Positions 44,119 through 52,621 of a stretch of 64,000 bases of DNA are shown piece after piece. Position 1 is the first letter of the stretch. Each line of letters starts with the position of its first letter. Made by a program: the position numbers and the translations under genes. Under the pieces are notes generated by a model. The model was not told the DNA's origin and did not search any database. It worked only from the letters and a program-made list of their open reading frames with translations. The stretch covers positions 124,001-188,000 of the forward strand of contig NZ_JAHAVQ010000003.1 in assembly GCF_029916425.1 (NCBI RefSeq). The letters run 5' to 3'. Origin of the DNA: Liquorilactobacillus sicerae (GTDB lineage Bacteria; Bacillota; Bacilli; Lactobacillales; Lactobacillaceae).

Positions 44119-45627
44119 ATGGCAAACAAGTTATTTGGTGTAATTTATTTAACACCTAGACAAATCAAATTATCGATTATCGACTTAAAGACTTTGAAAT
44201 TGGTTGAAAATGCCAATGGATATTTCTTTCAACCGACTGATGATCATTATCCGCAAAATGCCGGTTTGATTTCCGAAAAGTTAAAGGGATTTCAGCGCTT
44301 GCTAAAAGATTATGGCGTTAAAAATTATCGACTTTGGGGAAACCAGCAGTCATTAGATGATGTAAGTACTCGTTATTTAGGTGAACAAATTTTTGTCCGT
44401 AATAATATCCATGTTCACTGGCTAAATACCAGTCAACTAACTTATTATAAAGCAATCGGAATTATTACTCACCTTAATAACTTTAAACAATTAACTGATA
44501 GTCAAACTTTTCTTTTAAGTCTAGGATCTGAAAAAGTTTCTCTTTCCCAGTTCAAATTAAAAAAATTCATTTCAACTTGGAATATTGATCTTGGTTCAGC
44601 TCATTTGGAAGATTTGGCCAGTATTATTGATTTAAGTTCCAATGATCCAATTGAAGTTATTGATGATTATATTGGCAGTAAATTAGAAAACTTACGACAT
44701 ACTCTTGTTCGAAGTGACCAAACAGCTAATTTAATCCTACAAGATGCCAGTGCTTTAAGCCATAAATTCATCCCTTCAGAAAAAGATACTGCTATTCTAT
44801 CAGTTGCTAAGTTTCAACAATTATATGATATGGTGATCCACTCTTCGGAACAGTTTTTAATTGATTATTTTGATATTGATGAACATATTGTTAATCGACT
44901 AAAACCTTATTTTATCTTGATTGAAAAGATGATTAAGTTGCTACGGGTGGAAAAAATAATTTTAAGCAATATTACTGTTTCTGATGGCTTAGCAATTGAA
45001 CAAGCCAAAAAAAACCGTTATCTGAAACAAGATTTAAATGAAATCATCATTACTTCAGCTGAAAATATGGCTAACCGCTATTTAACGAGTCATTCACATC
45101 GAAAAATCGTAACTGATCTAGCTTTGCATATGTTTGACCAGCTCAAACAGCTCCATCACTTAGGTAAACGTGAACGGTTGCTGCTGCAAATCGCTGCAAC
45201 TGTTGATGATGTTGGTAATTATATTAGTCAGCAAGGCCATTACCGACATTCAGCTTATATCTTAGAAGCCAACAAGATCATTGGCCTTTCTGACGAAGAG
45301 AATCAGTTGATTGCTGAGATATCCCGTTATCATAGCAGCGAGTCACCAGCCATCAATGAACCACATTTCCAGCGTTTAGCCCCCAATGTTCAAATGAAAG
45401 TTGCTAAACTTGCTGCTATTTTGCGTTTAGCGGATGCGTTAGATGATTCGCGGGAAGAAAAGATCCAAAAAATCTCAGTTTCACTGCAAACGGAACAACT
45501 AATTATCTATGCTTATGCTACACAAAATATTTCATTAGAAAAATGGTCTTTTAAAAATAAATCGACTCTTTTCACTGAAGTTTACGGAATCAAACCTGTC
45601 TTGAAACAACGGAGGCGTTTAAATTGA
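44119..45627 (+). CDS. Ppx/GppA-like protein with HD-type C-terminus, catalytic motifs altered
   Basis: A 502-aa first gene of the polyphosphate operon. The C-terminal part (about 310-490) is like the HD-type domain of Ppx/GppA phosphatases: ERLLLQIAATVDDVGNYIS near 353, GHYRHSAYIL near 373, and RYHSSESP near 403. The HD pair reads DD. The N-terminal half should be an actin-like phosphatase, but the first phosphate motif, normally DLGSNSxRL, reads VIYLTPRQIKL near 8. The second, normally DxGGxSxE, reads LLSLGSEKVSL near 132. Catalysis is doubtful. GAGG before ATG 44119 sets the start. Its stop overlaps the ppk start. Confidence 0.75.
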   Translation: MANKLFGVIYLTPRQIKLSIIDLKTLKLVENANGYFFQPTDDHYPQNAGLISEKLKGFQRLLKDYGVKNYRLWGNQQSLDDVSTRYLGEQIFVRNNIHVHWLNTSQLTYYKAIGIITHLNNFKQLTDSQTFLLSLGSEKVSLSQFKLKKFISTWNIDLGSAHLEDLASIIDLSSNDPIEVIDDYIGSKLENLRHTLVRSDQTANLILQDASALSHKFIPSEKDTAILSVAKFQQLYDMVIHSSEQFLIDYFDIDEHIVNRLKPYFILIEKMIKLLRVEKIILSNITVSDGLAIEQAKKNRYLKQDLNEIIITSAENMANRYLTSHSHRKIVTDLALHMFDQLKQLHHLGKRERLLLQIAATVDDVGNYISQQGHYRHSAYILEANKIIGLSDEENQLIAEISRYHSSESPAINEPHFQRLAPNVQMKVAKLAAILRLADALDDSREEKIQKISVSLQTEQLIIYAYATQNISLEKWSFKNKSTLFTEVYGIKPVLKQRRRLN

Positions 45628-47786
45628 TCAAAAGATTTGATAAACATTCATATTTTAAAAATCGCGAACTCAGCTGGTTAGATTTTAACGGCCGAGTACT
45701 TGAAGAAGCTCGTGATCCAGAAAACCCCTTATTAGAACGAGTAAATTTTTTAGGAATCACCCAAAGCAATGTCGATGAGTTTTTTATGGTCCGCGTAGCT
45801 TCACTGAACAAAATGTATTCCGTTGGCATTAAAACTACTGATGCTTCAGGGATGACACCCAAACAGCAAATCGATGCCATTAATTCATTGGAACAGCAGA
45901 TGGTCGCCAAGCGCTACAATACTTATAACCGCTCATTGCTGCCGCAATTAGAAAAAAATGAGATCAAAATTGTTAAAATCAAAAACATTACTGACGAACA
46001 GCATCGCTCTTTGCAACGCTATTTTAATGACGATCTCTATCCAGTGCTTACTCCGCTAGCAGATGATTCTTCACGCCCCTTTCCTTTTATCAGCAATAAC
46101 TCGCTAAATCTGGCCATCAGATTGCAAGAAAATAAAAATCTAAAGAATCGGCCTTTTGCGACGATTCGGATTCCAGAAATCTTTGGCCGCTTGATCAAGT
46201 TGCCGCGTGAAGACAATAGCTTTATTTTAGTTGAAGAAATTATCAAAGAGTTTATCAGTAACCTCTTTCCGGGCTATCAAGTAATTGAGTCAGCTACTTA
46301 TCGAGTAATTCGCGATATGGACTTGGACGTGGCTGAAGAAGATACTTCTGATTTGTTGCGTGAGGTTCAAAAGCAGTTGAAAAAAAGAGAACACGGCAAA
46401 GTTATGCGGTTGGAAATTGAATCTTCAATGAGTCGTGATCTCAGTAATCGCCTAATCAAAAATCTTGATGTTGATCAAAGTGCGGTTTACCGCATCAATG
46501 GTCCCATCGATTTGACTTTTTTGAAAAAATTGCCTGGTAAGGTTACCGGTCATGACGATTTGCGCTACCAACCGTTTCGAGCATTCATTGATCCACAATT
46601 AGCATCGGGTCAGAATATTTTTGCGGCTGTTCGTCAGCATGATTTTTTAATGCAGCATCCCTACGACTCATTTAGTTCAGTCGTTCATTTCATTGAACAA
46701 GCTGCTAGCGATCCAAGTGTTCTCGCCATTAAGATGACTCTTTATCGTGTATCCGGTAATTCACCGATTATTAAATATTTGGGTTTAGCAGCTCAAAAGG
46801 GCAAACAAGTTACGGTTTTAGTTGAAGTCAAGGCTCGCTTTGATGAGGAGAATAACGTTCGCTGGGCTAAACAATTGGAAAAAATGGGTTGTCACGTAAT
46901 TTATGGACTAGTAGGCCTGAAAACTCATTGTAAAATGGCACTAATTATTCGGCGAGAAGAAGATGGGATTCGGCGTTACTTACATTTAGGAACCGGCAAT
47001 TATAATGATGTCACCGCTAATTTTTATACTGATATGGGAATTTTTACAGCCAATTTGGATATGGGAATTGATGCTTCAAATATTTTTAATATGCTGTCAG
47101 GCTACGCTAAACCACCATATTTTCACAAGTTGCATATTTCACCACATAAAATTCGTGAATTTATCTCCAAAAAAATTGATGATGAAATTAATTATGCTCA
47201 AAATGGTCAACCGGCTGAAATCCGGATGAAAATGAACTCACTTTCGGACCAAAAAATTATTGAGAAACTTTATCAAGCCTCAGCTGCTGGTGTCAAAATC
47301 AAATTGATCGTTCGGGGAATTTGCTGCTTAAAAAATGATTTACCCGGAATCAGTGAAAACATTGAAGTTCACTCAATCGTTGGCCGCTTTTTAGAGCACA
47401 GCCGAATTTATTACTTCTACAATCAAGGTAATGAAGATGTCTATTTATCAAGCGCTGATATGATGACCCGTAACCTCGATCGCCGCGTTGAACTGCTCTT
47501 TCCAGCCCTACAATCAGAAATCAAGGTTAAAATAATTTCAATTTTCAATTTAATGTGGCATGATAATCTTAAAGCACGGGTTTTACATGGTGATCAATTT
47601 GAACGGATCGATCGACGAGGACTGGAGCCTTTCAGTTCGCAGGAATACTTCGTCCAAGAGGCAACGAAAAAGAATCAAGTCCTGTTAGAAAATCGGCGGC
47701 AAGCCAAAGCTAATTCCGTTTTCCAGCCAATGATGCATCGTGATGATCCCTTGCAGTTTCAAATCGATCCTAAGGAGGAAGAATAA
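45624..47786 (+). CDS. ppk: Polyphosphate kinase 1
   Basis: A 720-aa membrane-associated kinase that makes polyphosphate from ATP. N-terminal YFKNRELSWLDFNGRVLEEA near residue 9, and the PLD-like catalytic half with KMTLYRVSGNSP near 371. The phosphorylated histidine is in RYLHLGTGNYNDVTA near 449-463, and the second conserved histidine is in FLEHSRIYYF near 590. Start TTG 45624 lies eight bases after GGAGG and overlaps the ppx1 stop. Middle gene of ppx1-ppk-ppx2. Confidence 0.97.
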   Translation: MIKRFDKHSYFKNRELSWLDFNGRVLEEARDPENPLLERVNFLGITQSNVDEFFMVRVASLNKMYSVGIKTTDASGMTPKQQIDAINSLEQQMVAKRYNTYNRSLLPQLEKNEIKIVKIKNITDEQHRSLQRYFNDDLYPVLTPLADDSSRPFPFISNNSLNLAIRLQENKNLKNRPFATIRIPEIFGRLIKLPREDNSFILVEEIIKEFISNLFPGYQVIESATYRVIRDMDLDVAEEDTSDLLREVQKQLKKREHGKVMRLEIESSMSRDLSNRLIKNLDVDQSAVYRINGPIDLTFLKKLPGKVTGHDDLRYQPFRAFIDPQLASGQNIFAAVRQHDFLMQHPYDSFSSVVHFIEQAASDPSVLAIKMTLYRVSGNSPIIKYLGLAAQKGKQVTVLVEVKARFDEENNVRWAKQLEKMGCHVIYGLVGLKTHCKMALIIRREEDGIRRYLHLGTGNYNDVTANFYTDMGIFTANLDMGIDASNIFNMLSGYAKPPYFHKLHISPHKIREFISKKIDDEINYAQNGQPAEIRMKMNSLSDQKIIEKLYQASAAGVKIKLIVRGICCLKNDLPGISENIEVHSIVGRFLEHSRIYYFYNQGNEDVYLSSADMMTRNLDRRVELLFPALQSEIKVKIISIFNLMWHDNLKARVLHGDQFERIDRRGLEPFSSQEYFVQEATKKNQVLLENRRQAKANSVFQPMMHRDDPLQFQIDPKEEE

Positions 47787-47788
47787 AG

Positions 47789-48742
47789 ATGGTCAATTTT
47801 GCAGTCATTGACTTGGGTTCAAATTCAATTCGGCTAAAAATTTCGCAAATCAACCCGGATGGCAGTTTCACGGTTACCCATCAATTAAAAGAAATGGTGC
47901 GGCTGTCAGAAAACATGGGTGAAGAAAAAATTTTACAACCTGAGCCAATTGCTCGCACCTTAAAGGCACTCGAAAACTTCAAACAGGTTTATGAACAGAT
48001 ACCTGATTTGCATCTCGAAGCAATTGCTACAGCAGCAGTTCGACAAGCCAAGAACCAAGCTGATTTTTTAAAATCGGTCAAGAAAAAAATTGGTGTGAAG
48101 TTCGAAGTGATTTCTGGTGATCAAGAAGCTTATTTAGATTTCTTGGGGGTTTCAAAAACTTTAAAAATCGGTAATAAATGTCTGATTATGGATACAGGTG
48201 GCGCCAGTACCGAATTGATCTATGTAAAAAATCAAAAGATCCAAAATCTGATCAGCTTACCTTTTGGTTCGGTCACCGTTTCGCAAGAGTTTGCTTTAAG
48301 TGAGCAAATTTCTCCAGGTAATCTCTTCCGTGCAATGACTGATGTTGAACAAAAATTAACTGATATCGACTGGATCCTTGACGCTCACAAATCAAATTTA
48401 GTTGCTCTGGGCGGCAGCAATCGAACCTTAGCCAAAATTGCCCGCCGTAAGGAAAGCGAAAATGATGAATTGCCAAGTTTACATGGCTTTCAACTGTCAG
48501 GCAACCAAGCAGTCGATATTTTTGCCAACTTAGTCAACCTTGATCGCCGGCAGCGCGAAGATATCCCCGGCTTAGCTAAAATCCGGGCTGATGTCATTGT
48601 TGGCGGCTTGATTCCAATTTCATTGTTGTTGCGTGTTTTACATATCCCCACTATTTTATTTTCTAATTGTGGTTTGCGTGATGGCACACTCTTTAATTAT
48701 TTAGCCACAAATAACTATCCGCCAAAAAATTGTCAAAAATAG
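47789..48742 (+). CDS. ppx: Exopolyphosphatase
   Basis: A 317-aa Ppx/GppA phosphatase of the short type without HD domain. Both phosphate motifs are intact: FAVIDLGSNSIRLKI near residue 4 and IMDTGGASTELIYV near 133, plus conserved ATAAVRQAKN near 77 and ISGDQEAYL near 112. It removes terminal phosphates from polyphosphate, opposing Ppk, or may act on pppGpp. AAGGAGG precedes ATG 47789, two bases after ppk. Confidence 0.93.
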   Translation: MVNFAVIDLGSNSIRLKISQINPDGSFTVTHQLKEMVRLSENMGEEKILQPEPIARTLKALENFKQVYEQIPDLHLEAIATAAVRQAKNQADFLKSVKKKIGVKFEVISGDQEAYLDFLGVSKTLKIGNKCLIMDTGGASTELIYVKNQKIQNLISLPFGSVTVSQEFALSEQISPGNLFRAMTDVEQKLTDIDWILDAHKSNLVALGGSNRTLAKIARRKESENDELPSLHGFQLSGNQAVDIFANLVNLDRRQREDIPGLAKIRADVIVGGLIPISLLLRVLHIPTILFSNCGLRDGTLFNYLATNNYPPKNCQK

Positions 48743-48749
48743 CTGTCAA

Positions 48750-48800
48750 AAGGCCGTAAAATCAGTTTCAAATTGTTGCTGATTCTACGACCTTTTTAAA
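48750..48800. terminator. Bidirectional terminator
   Basis: Imperfect 14-bp stem AGGCCGTAAAATCAG/CTGATTCTACGACCT, followed by T5 on the plus strand and AAAAGG on the other side. It separates ppx from the convergent kinase-like gene. Confidence 0.7.
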
Positions 48801-48807
48801 TTTTTCT

Positions 48808-49647
48808 TTAAAGTGAAAGGACTGCATCACCATTTTTAATGGTTGCCAGCATTTGCTGGGCCATTGTTCCGTATTTTTTACCCGGATGAGTGGTGTTGTA
48901 TTCACAAATTTCCAAAGCCGACAGCAACAGTAAACAACGTTGCAATTCATGACTAGGAATTTCAAATTGATGCTTAGCTTCATAGCCATCTAAAAACCGT
49001 TGCCGAAAACGCGGATCTTTAACTTCATTATAAAAGAATTTAATAAAATCTTGGTAGGTTACTCCAATTTTTGAACGTTCAAAATCAATCAGAACTAATT
49101 TCCCTTGGTATTCCATAATATTCCGGACACTGAAATCACCATGCAAAACAACTTTGGGCAATTGCTCATACTCTTCATCAGCTCGCGAAAAGTCCGCTTG
49201 CAACAACTTCAAACTGGTTAAAATGGGTGCAGCATAGGCGGAATCTTTTAAACGTTCCGCTTTTTCTTTAATTTGCAAAGGTAACGGCCGCTGATCTTCA
49301 TAGACTAAGACTTTACCAGTCACCAGATTGTGAAACTCACCCAGCAGTTTGCCAAATTGATAAGCCACCTGACCATTGATTTGCCGATCCTCCAATTCTT
49401 GCATTTGTCGATCACGCAAGGTAACAACATAATTATCCTCAAAAATAACGTTGTCTAAATAAACATTCGGTGCATAGACCTCATTGACATGCTGCTCAGC
49501 ATAAAACATTTCCTTTTCCTTAAAAATTTTGACAAAAAGTTTAGCATGATATAACCTGCTTTCACCAACCAGATGTTGATTTCCTGCTACATCGTGGATA
49601 CTTTTTAAATCTGCTTGATAGTAATCATTCAAAAAATCAATTAGCAT
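48808..49647 (-). CDS. Aminoglycoside phosphotransferase-family small-molecule kinase
   Basis: A 279-aa kinase-like protein (APH/choline kinase fold, PF01636-like). The catalytic loop VLHGDFSVRNIM near 167-178 holds the Asp base and Asn metal ligand, and LIDFERSKIG near 186 stands for the DFG-like metal site. The N-terminus has a lysine in KLFVKIFK near 36. The substrate is unknown; homologues phosphorylate sugars, choline or drugs, and nothing here indicates a resistance role. GGGATGG precedes the ATG. Single gene. Confidence 0.82.
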   Translation of the reverse strand: MLIDFLNDYYQADLKSIHDVAGNQHLVGESRLYHAKLFVKIFKEKEMFYAEQHVNEVYAPNVYLDNVIFEDNYVVTLRDRQMQELEDRQINGQVAYQFGKLLGEFHNLVTGKVLVYEDQRPLPLQIKEKAERLKDSAYAAPILTSLKLLQADFSRADEEYEQLPKVVLHGDFSVRNIMEYQGKLVLIDFERSKIGVTYQDFIKFFYNEVKDPRFRQRFLDGYEAKHQFEIPSHELQRCLLLLSALEICEYNTTHPGKKYGTMAQQMLATIKNGDAVLSL

Positions 49648-49796
49648 TCAGCCATCCCCATTTCGTACCCTTTTAAATTAATTGTAACTTAACCAGGTTT
49701 TAAATGGCAAGAACTCCTACCTAAAAATCTCAAAAAATTGCTAAAGAAAATTATTCACGTTACAATTGAACTATCAAAAAATAAAGCGAGGTTATT

Positions 49797-50117
49797 ATGA
49801 CCAAAAACCAAATCGTTAGTTCTTTGAGTTATCTCTCAATCTTATTTGCACCCTTTATTTTTCCGTTGATTGTTTGGATCATCTGCAAACATGAACCAAT
49901 TATCCGTCACCACGCTGCAATTGCTCTGTGGTTACAGTTATTGCCCCTACTGCTTGGTACTTTCTGCCTGATTAGTTTAGGGATAACGGGATTAGCAACC
50001 AGTTCCTGGAAAATTGCTGGACCAATGATCGTCATTTTGCTTGGTATCATTGCCTTAGTGACACTGCTGATTTTCATTTACAATTTATATAAGGGAATCA
50101 AGCTGTTAGTTGCTTAA
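49797..50117 (+). CDS. DUF4870-like small membrane protein
   Basis: A 106-aa protein with three predicted membrane segments (about 9-30, 42-62 and 74-98) and the DUF4870/Tic20-like stretch APFIFPLIVWIICKHEPIIRHHAA near 18-41. Function of the family is unknown. GCGAGG precedes ATG 49797. Its last 20 bases overlap the 3' end of the convergent macro-domain gene. Confidence 0.8.
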   Translation: MTKNQIVSSLSYLSILFAPFIFPLIVWIICKHEPIIRHHAAIALWLQLLPLLLGTFCLISLGITGLATSSWKIAGPMIVILLGIIALVTLLIFIYNLYKGIKLLVA

Positions 50118-50625
50118 AATAATTTTGGTAGGCTTGCCAAGTTCGCTGATCATAGCAGCAAAAAATAATTTTATATTCATTAACTACAGGTTGTCTTAAC
50201 CAGTTGCGGACCGTATCAACTGCGATTGGCACTGCCAACTTTAAAGGGTAGCCATAAACGCCGGTCGAAATGGCCGGAAAGGCGACCTTTTTTAATTGGT
50301 ATTGATATGCCAAATCAAGCGAGTTGGAGTAACAGGCTGCTAAGAGCTGCGCCGGTTTTAAAGCTGCCTGATAAATTGGTCCAACTGTATGAATCACATA
50401 GCGCGCCGGTAATTTAAAACCAGGCGTTATTTTAGCTTCCCCAGTTTGACAACCATGCAGTTTACGACAAGCTGCCAATAACTGTGGTCCAGCTGCTTGA
50501 TGGATCGCGCCGTCGACCCCGCCGCCACCTAGCAGACTGGAATTAGCAGCATTAACGATCGCATCACAACTGAGTTTGGTGATATCTCCTCGCTGCAAGA
50601 AAATTTCTGATTGTCCGACTTTCAT
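50098..50625 (-). CDS. Macro-domain ADP-ribose hydrolase (YmdB-like)
   Basis: A 175-aa macro domain. ADP-ribose-binding CDAIVNAANSSLLGGGGVDGAIHQAAG near 20-46 and AISTGVYGYPLKLAV near 118-132. Bacterial relatives cleave O-acetyl-ADP-ribose or reverse ADP-ribosylation of proteins and nucleic acids. ATG follows AAAGGGATGAG. The next upstream gene on its strand is the nuclease (stop 50638, 12 bases before this ATG), so co-transcription is possible. Confidence 0.9.
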   Translation of the reverse strand: MKVGQSEIFLQRGDITKLSCDAIVNAANSSLLGGGGVDGAIHQAAGPQLLAACRKLHGCQTGEAKITPGFKLPARYVIHTVGPIYQAALKPAQLLAACYSNSLDLAYQYQLKKVAFPAISTGVYGYPLKLAVPIAVDTVRNWLRQPVVNEYKIIFCCYDQRTWQAYQNYFKQLTA

Positions 50626-50637
50626 CTACTCATCCCT

Positions 50638-51465
50638 TTAATTAATCTGACTTGTACCATCCGCGTAATTAAGAGTTACTCCCGACTGAACATTAAAGAT
50701 ATAGACATTAAAATGAATTTCATTGCTGTCAATTGACTGAGCTTCCATCTGCACACCGCGCGCCAATAATTCGTTTCCTCGAAAAATTGGTGTTACTCGA
50801 TATCTGACATAGCCATGCGGATTTTGTTTCAAATAATATGCAATATCATCTTCATGCGCCAGCATTTCTGGAGCATTTAACTCGCGAGTCCCAGTCAGCA
50901 AATTCCGGGGATTATTGTTTTGACCTGTCAGTTGATAACCAATTAAATGGCTGCGGTTATAAAGCCAGCCAGATTTGATTTTTTTATTGTGCCAACCAGT
51001 TGGATCCCAAGTCAATTCCGTCCGCTTAGCTGTCGGCATTAACGACTGGTTCAATAAAGCATTCGCTGCTGTCACACGATTTAGGCTGTCCAACTGCCCA
51101 TAAGTTTGCCAAGCACCCTTAGCAGTCGACAGATCACTGGTTGAAAATTCTGGATTATTATGATTGACGGTAATTTCATTTTGACCGCTGTAATTCAGTT
51201 CAGCTAACTGCTGCGTCGTTGCAGTTACAGTCTGCTGGTTGGCAGTTGTTGCTGAAGCAGCCGCTAAGGTTTTAAGCTTTTGATGCCAGTGCTTGATTTG
51301 TCGATTTTTAAGTTTGATTTTCTTGTTTGTTGTTTTGATTTGCCGCTTAAGCCAACTGATTTTTTGTTGCTTGCCTGTCGCTAAAACCGGTTGCGGCAAG
51401 ATTGCTGCCGACAATAAACAAATCGTGAACCAAAGTAGCAAAATTCTTGTTAATTTTTTCATCAT
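50638..51465 (-). CDS. Secreted DNA/RNA non-specific endonuclease (DNA-entry-nuclease type)
   Basis: A 275-aa secreted protein. Signal peptide to about residue 30, a charged coiled-coil stretch (about 34-68), then a beta-beta-alpha-metal nuclease domain. The catalytic region reads YNRSHLIGYQLTGQNNNPRNLLTGTRELN near 168-196, with His as general base and Asn for magnesium, as in EndA-type enzymes (NRSH in place of DRGH). Relatives degrade DNA outside the cell or take part in uptake. Two ATGs (51465, 51462) are possible. The start overlaps the stop of the upstream lipoprotein gene (ATGA). Confidence 0.88.
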   Translation of the reverse strand: MMKKLTRILLLWFTICLLSAAILPQPVLATGKQQKISWLKRQIKTTNKKIKLKNRQIKHWHQKLKTLAAASATTANQQTVTATTQQLAELNYSGQNEITVNHNNPEFSTSDLSTAKGAWQTYGQLDSLNRVTAANALLNQSLMPTAKRTELTWDPTGWHNKKIKSGWLYNRSHLIGYQLTGQNNNPRNLLTGTRELNAPEMLAHEDDIAYYLKQNPHGYVRYRVTPIFRGNELLARGVQMEAQSIDSNEIHFNVYIFNVQSGVTLNYADGTSQIN

Positions 51466-51908
51466 CTTAACGCCTTTCGATAGCCAGCCGCTTGAGCCTG
51501 AGCTTCAGTTGAAAAATAAACGGCATTGGCAGCATTCATCTTATAACCAGCTTGACCAGGAACATGATAAATATGCGAATTGCGATTACCGACAATCTGA
51601 CCTTGTCCGGTGGTAATCTGATCAGCTGAACTACTTGAGCTGCTGGTTGAAACTGCACTTGAGCTGGACTGACCGCTAGCCGAAACGGCTTCCGGTTGCT
51701 GAGCATTTTTGTCTGATTGCCATTTACTCTTTAATGAAGCTGATTGATACTTTTTAGCAGCTAACTTTTGCTTAAGCGAGCTGGAAGTCTTTTTTAACTG
51801 CTGAATTTGCTGCGTTTTACTGTCAACTGAAGCCAACACCGCCTGGGAACAGCCACTCAGCGGAGCAAATAATAGCAATAAAACCAGCAACCTGATGATT
51901 TTTCTCAT
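51462..51908 (-). CDS. Coiled-coil lipoprotein with Ada-like (sunset-type) C-terminal domain
   Basis: A 148-aa exported protein. Lipobox LSGC near residue 19, a coiled coil (about 30-65), a low-complexity Ser/Ala/Gln linker (about 75-97), and a C-terminal GQIVGNRNSHIYHVPGQAGY..AVYFSTEAQAQAAGYRKA domain. This resembles the Ada-type metal-binding fold seen beside extracellular nucleases, but without cysteines. It is translationally coupled to the nuclease gene, suggesting a joint extracellular function. ATG 51917 is an alternative start. Confidence 0.8.
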   Translation of the reverse strand: MRKIIRLLVLLLLFAPLSGCSQAVLASVDSKTQQIQQLKKTSSSLKQKLAAKKYQSASLKSKWQSDKNAQQPEAVSASGQSSSSAVSTSSSSSSADQITTGQGQIVGNRNSHIYHVPGQAGYKMNAANAVYFSTEAQAQAAGYRKALR

Positions 51909-51993
51909 ACTTTTCATTTCTTTCTAAGTAAATTACTTTCCCAAATCACTAACTTTATTCTACAATAAAATCAGTAAAGGAGTGCGACCAATC

Positions 51994-52326
51994 ATGAAAA
52001 GTGTTTTAATTGTCACCACTGAACATATCCCTGAAAAAAAATATGAAGTAATTGGCGAAGTTTTTGGGATGACTACTCAATCTAAAAATCTGATTCGTAA
52101 TCTTGGAGCTGGTTTAAAGAACATTGTTGGCGGTGAAATCAAGGATTATACCAAAATGCTGGAAGAATCCCGACGTGTTGCCGTTGAACGGTTGCGAAAA
52201 AATGCAGCCAAAATGGGAGCTGATGCAGTTGTCATGATGCGTTTTGATTCTAGTGCAATTGGTCAGGACATGCAGGCGGTCGCGGCTTATGGAACAGCTG
52301 TTAAATTTGTTGCTTATGAAAATTAA
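51994..52326 (+). CDS. YbjQ-family (UPF0145) protein
   Basis: A 110-aa protein of the YbjQ heavy-metal-binding-domain family: [37 protein letters not shown] near 19-55, and [15 protein letters not shown] near 73. The family forms a pentameric fold; its role is unknown. AAGGAG about 11 bases before ATG 51994 supports this start over GTG 51982. A terminator follows at 52383. Confidence 0.88.
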   Translation: MKSVLIVTTEHIPEKKYEVIGEVFGMTTQSKNLIRNLGAGLKNIVGGEIKDYTKMLEESRRVAVERLRKNAAKMGADAVVMMRFDSSAIGQDMQAVAAYGTAVKFVAYEN

Positions 52327-52382
52327 TTGCACCGTGATCGCTGTAGTTATGATCAACTGACAATGGCTAACTAAACTAAAAT

Positions 52383-52436
52383 TAGCAGCAGCTTACAAAA
52401 CTAGCAAAAAGGGAAATTTTGCAGGCTGCTATTTTT
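52383..52436 (+). terminator. Terminator of the ybjQ-like gene
   Basis: TAGCAGC/GCTGCTA outer stem (52383-52431) with internal AAATTTTGC pairing, then T5. The rest of the 295-base gap to the next gene (52437-52621) is AT-rich with no gene seen; it presumably holds the hydrolase promoter. Confidence 0.75.
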
Positions 52437-52621
52437 ATGGTACCAAATTCTAATCAACCAATTTGCTGTCAAAACCATTTATCAGCTTTATTGTTCAAAA
52501 TAATTATTTTAAAATTAGCAGAAAGTAAATAAAGTATAAGTTTTTTCTCGATTACTTGTTTCAAAGATTTTTTTATTATAGATTTGAATAGTAATAAAAA
52601 ACATAAGAAAGAAGTAATACT

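Noticed and set aside
45590-45910. 106-codon minus-strand frame opposite ppk
   Set aside because: Covers the conserved N-terminus of polyphosphate kinase on the other strand; no independent support.
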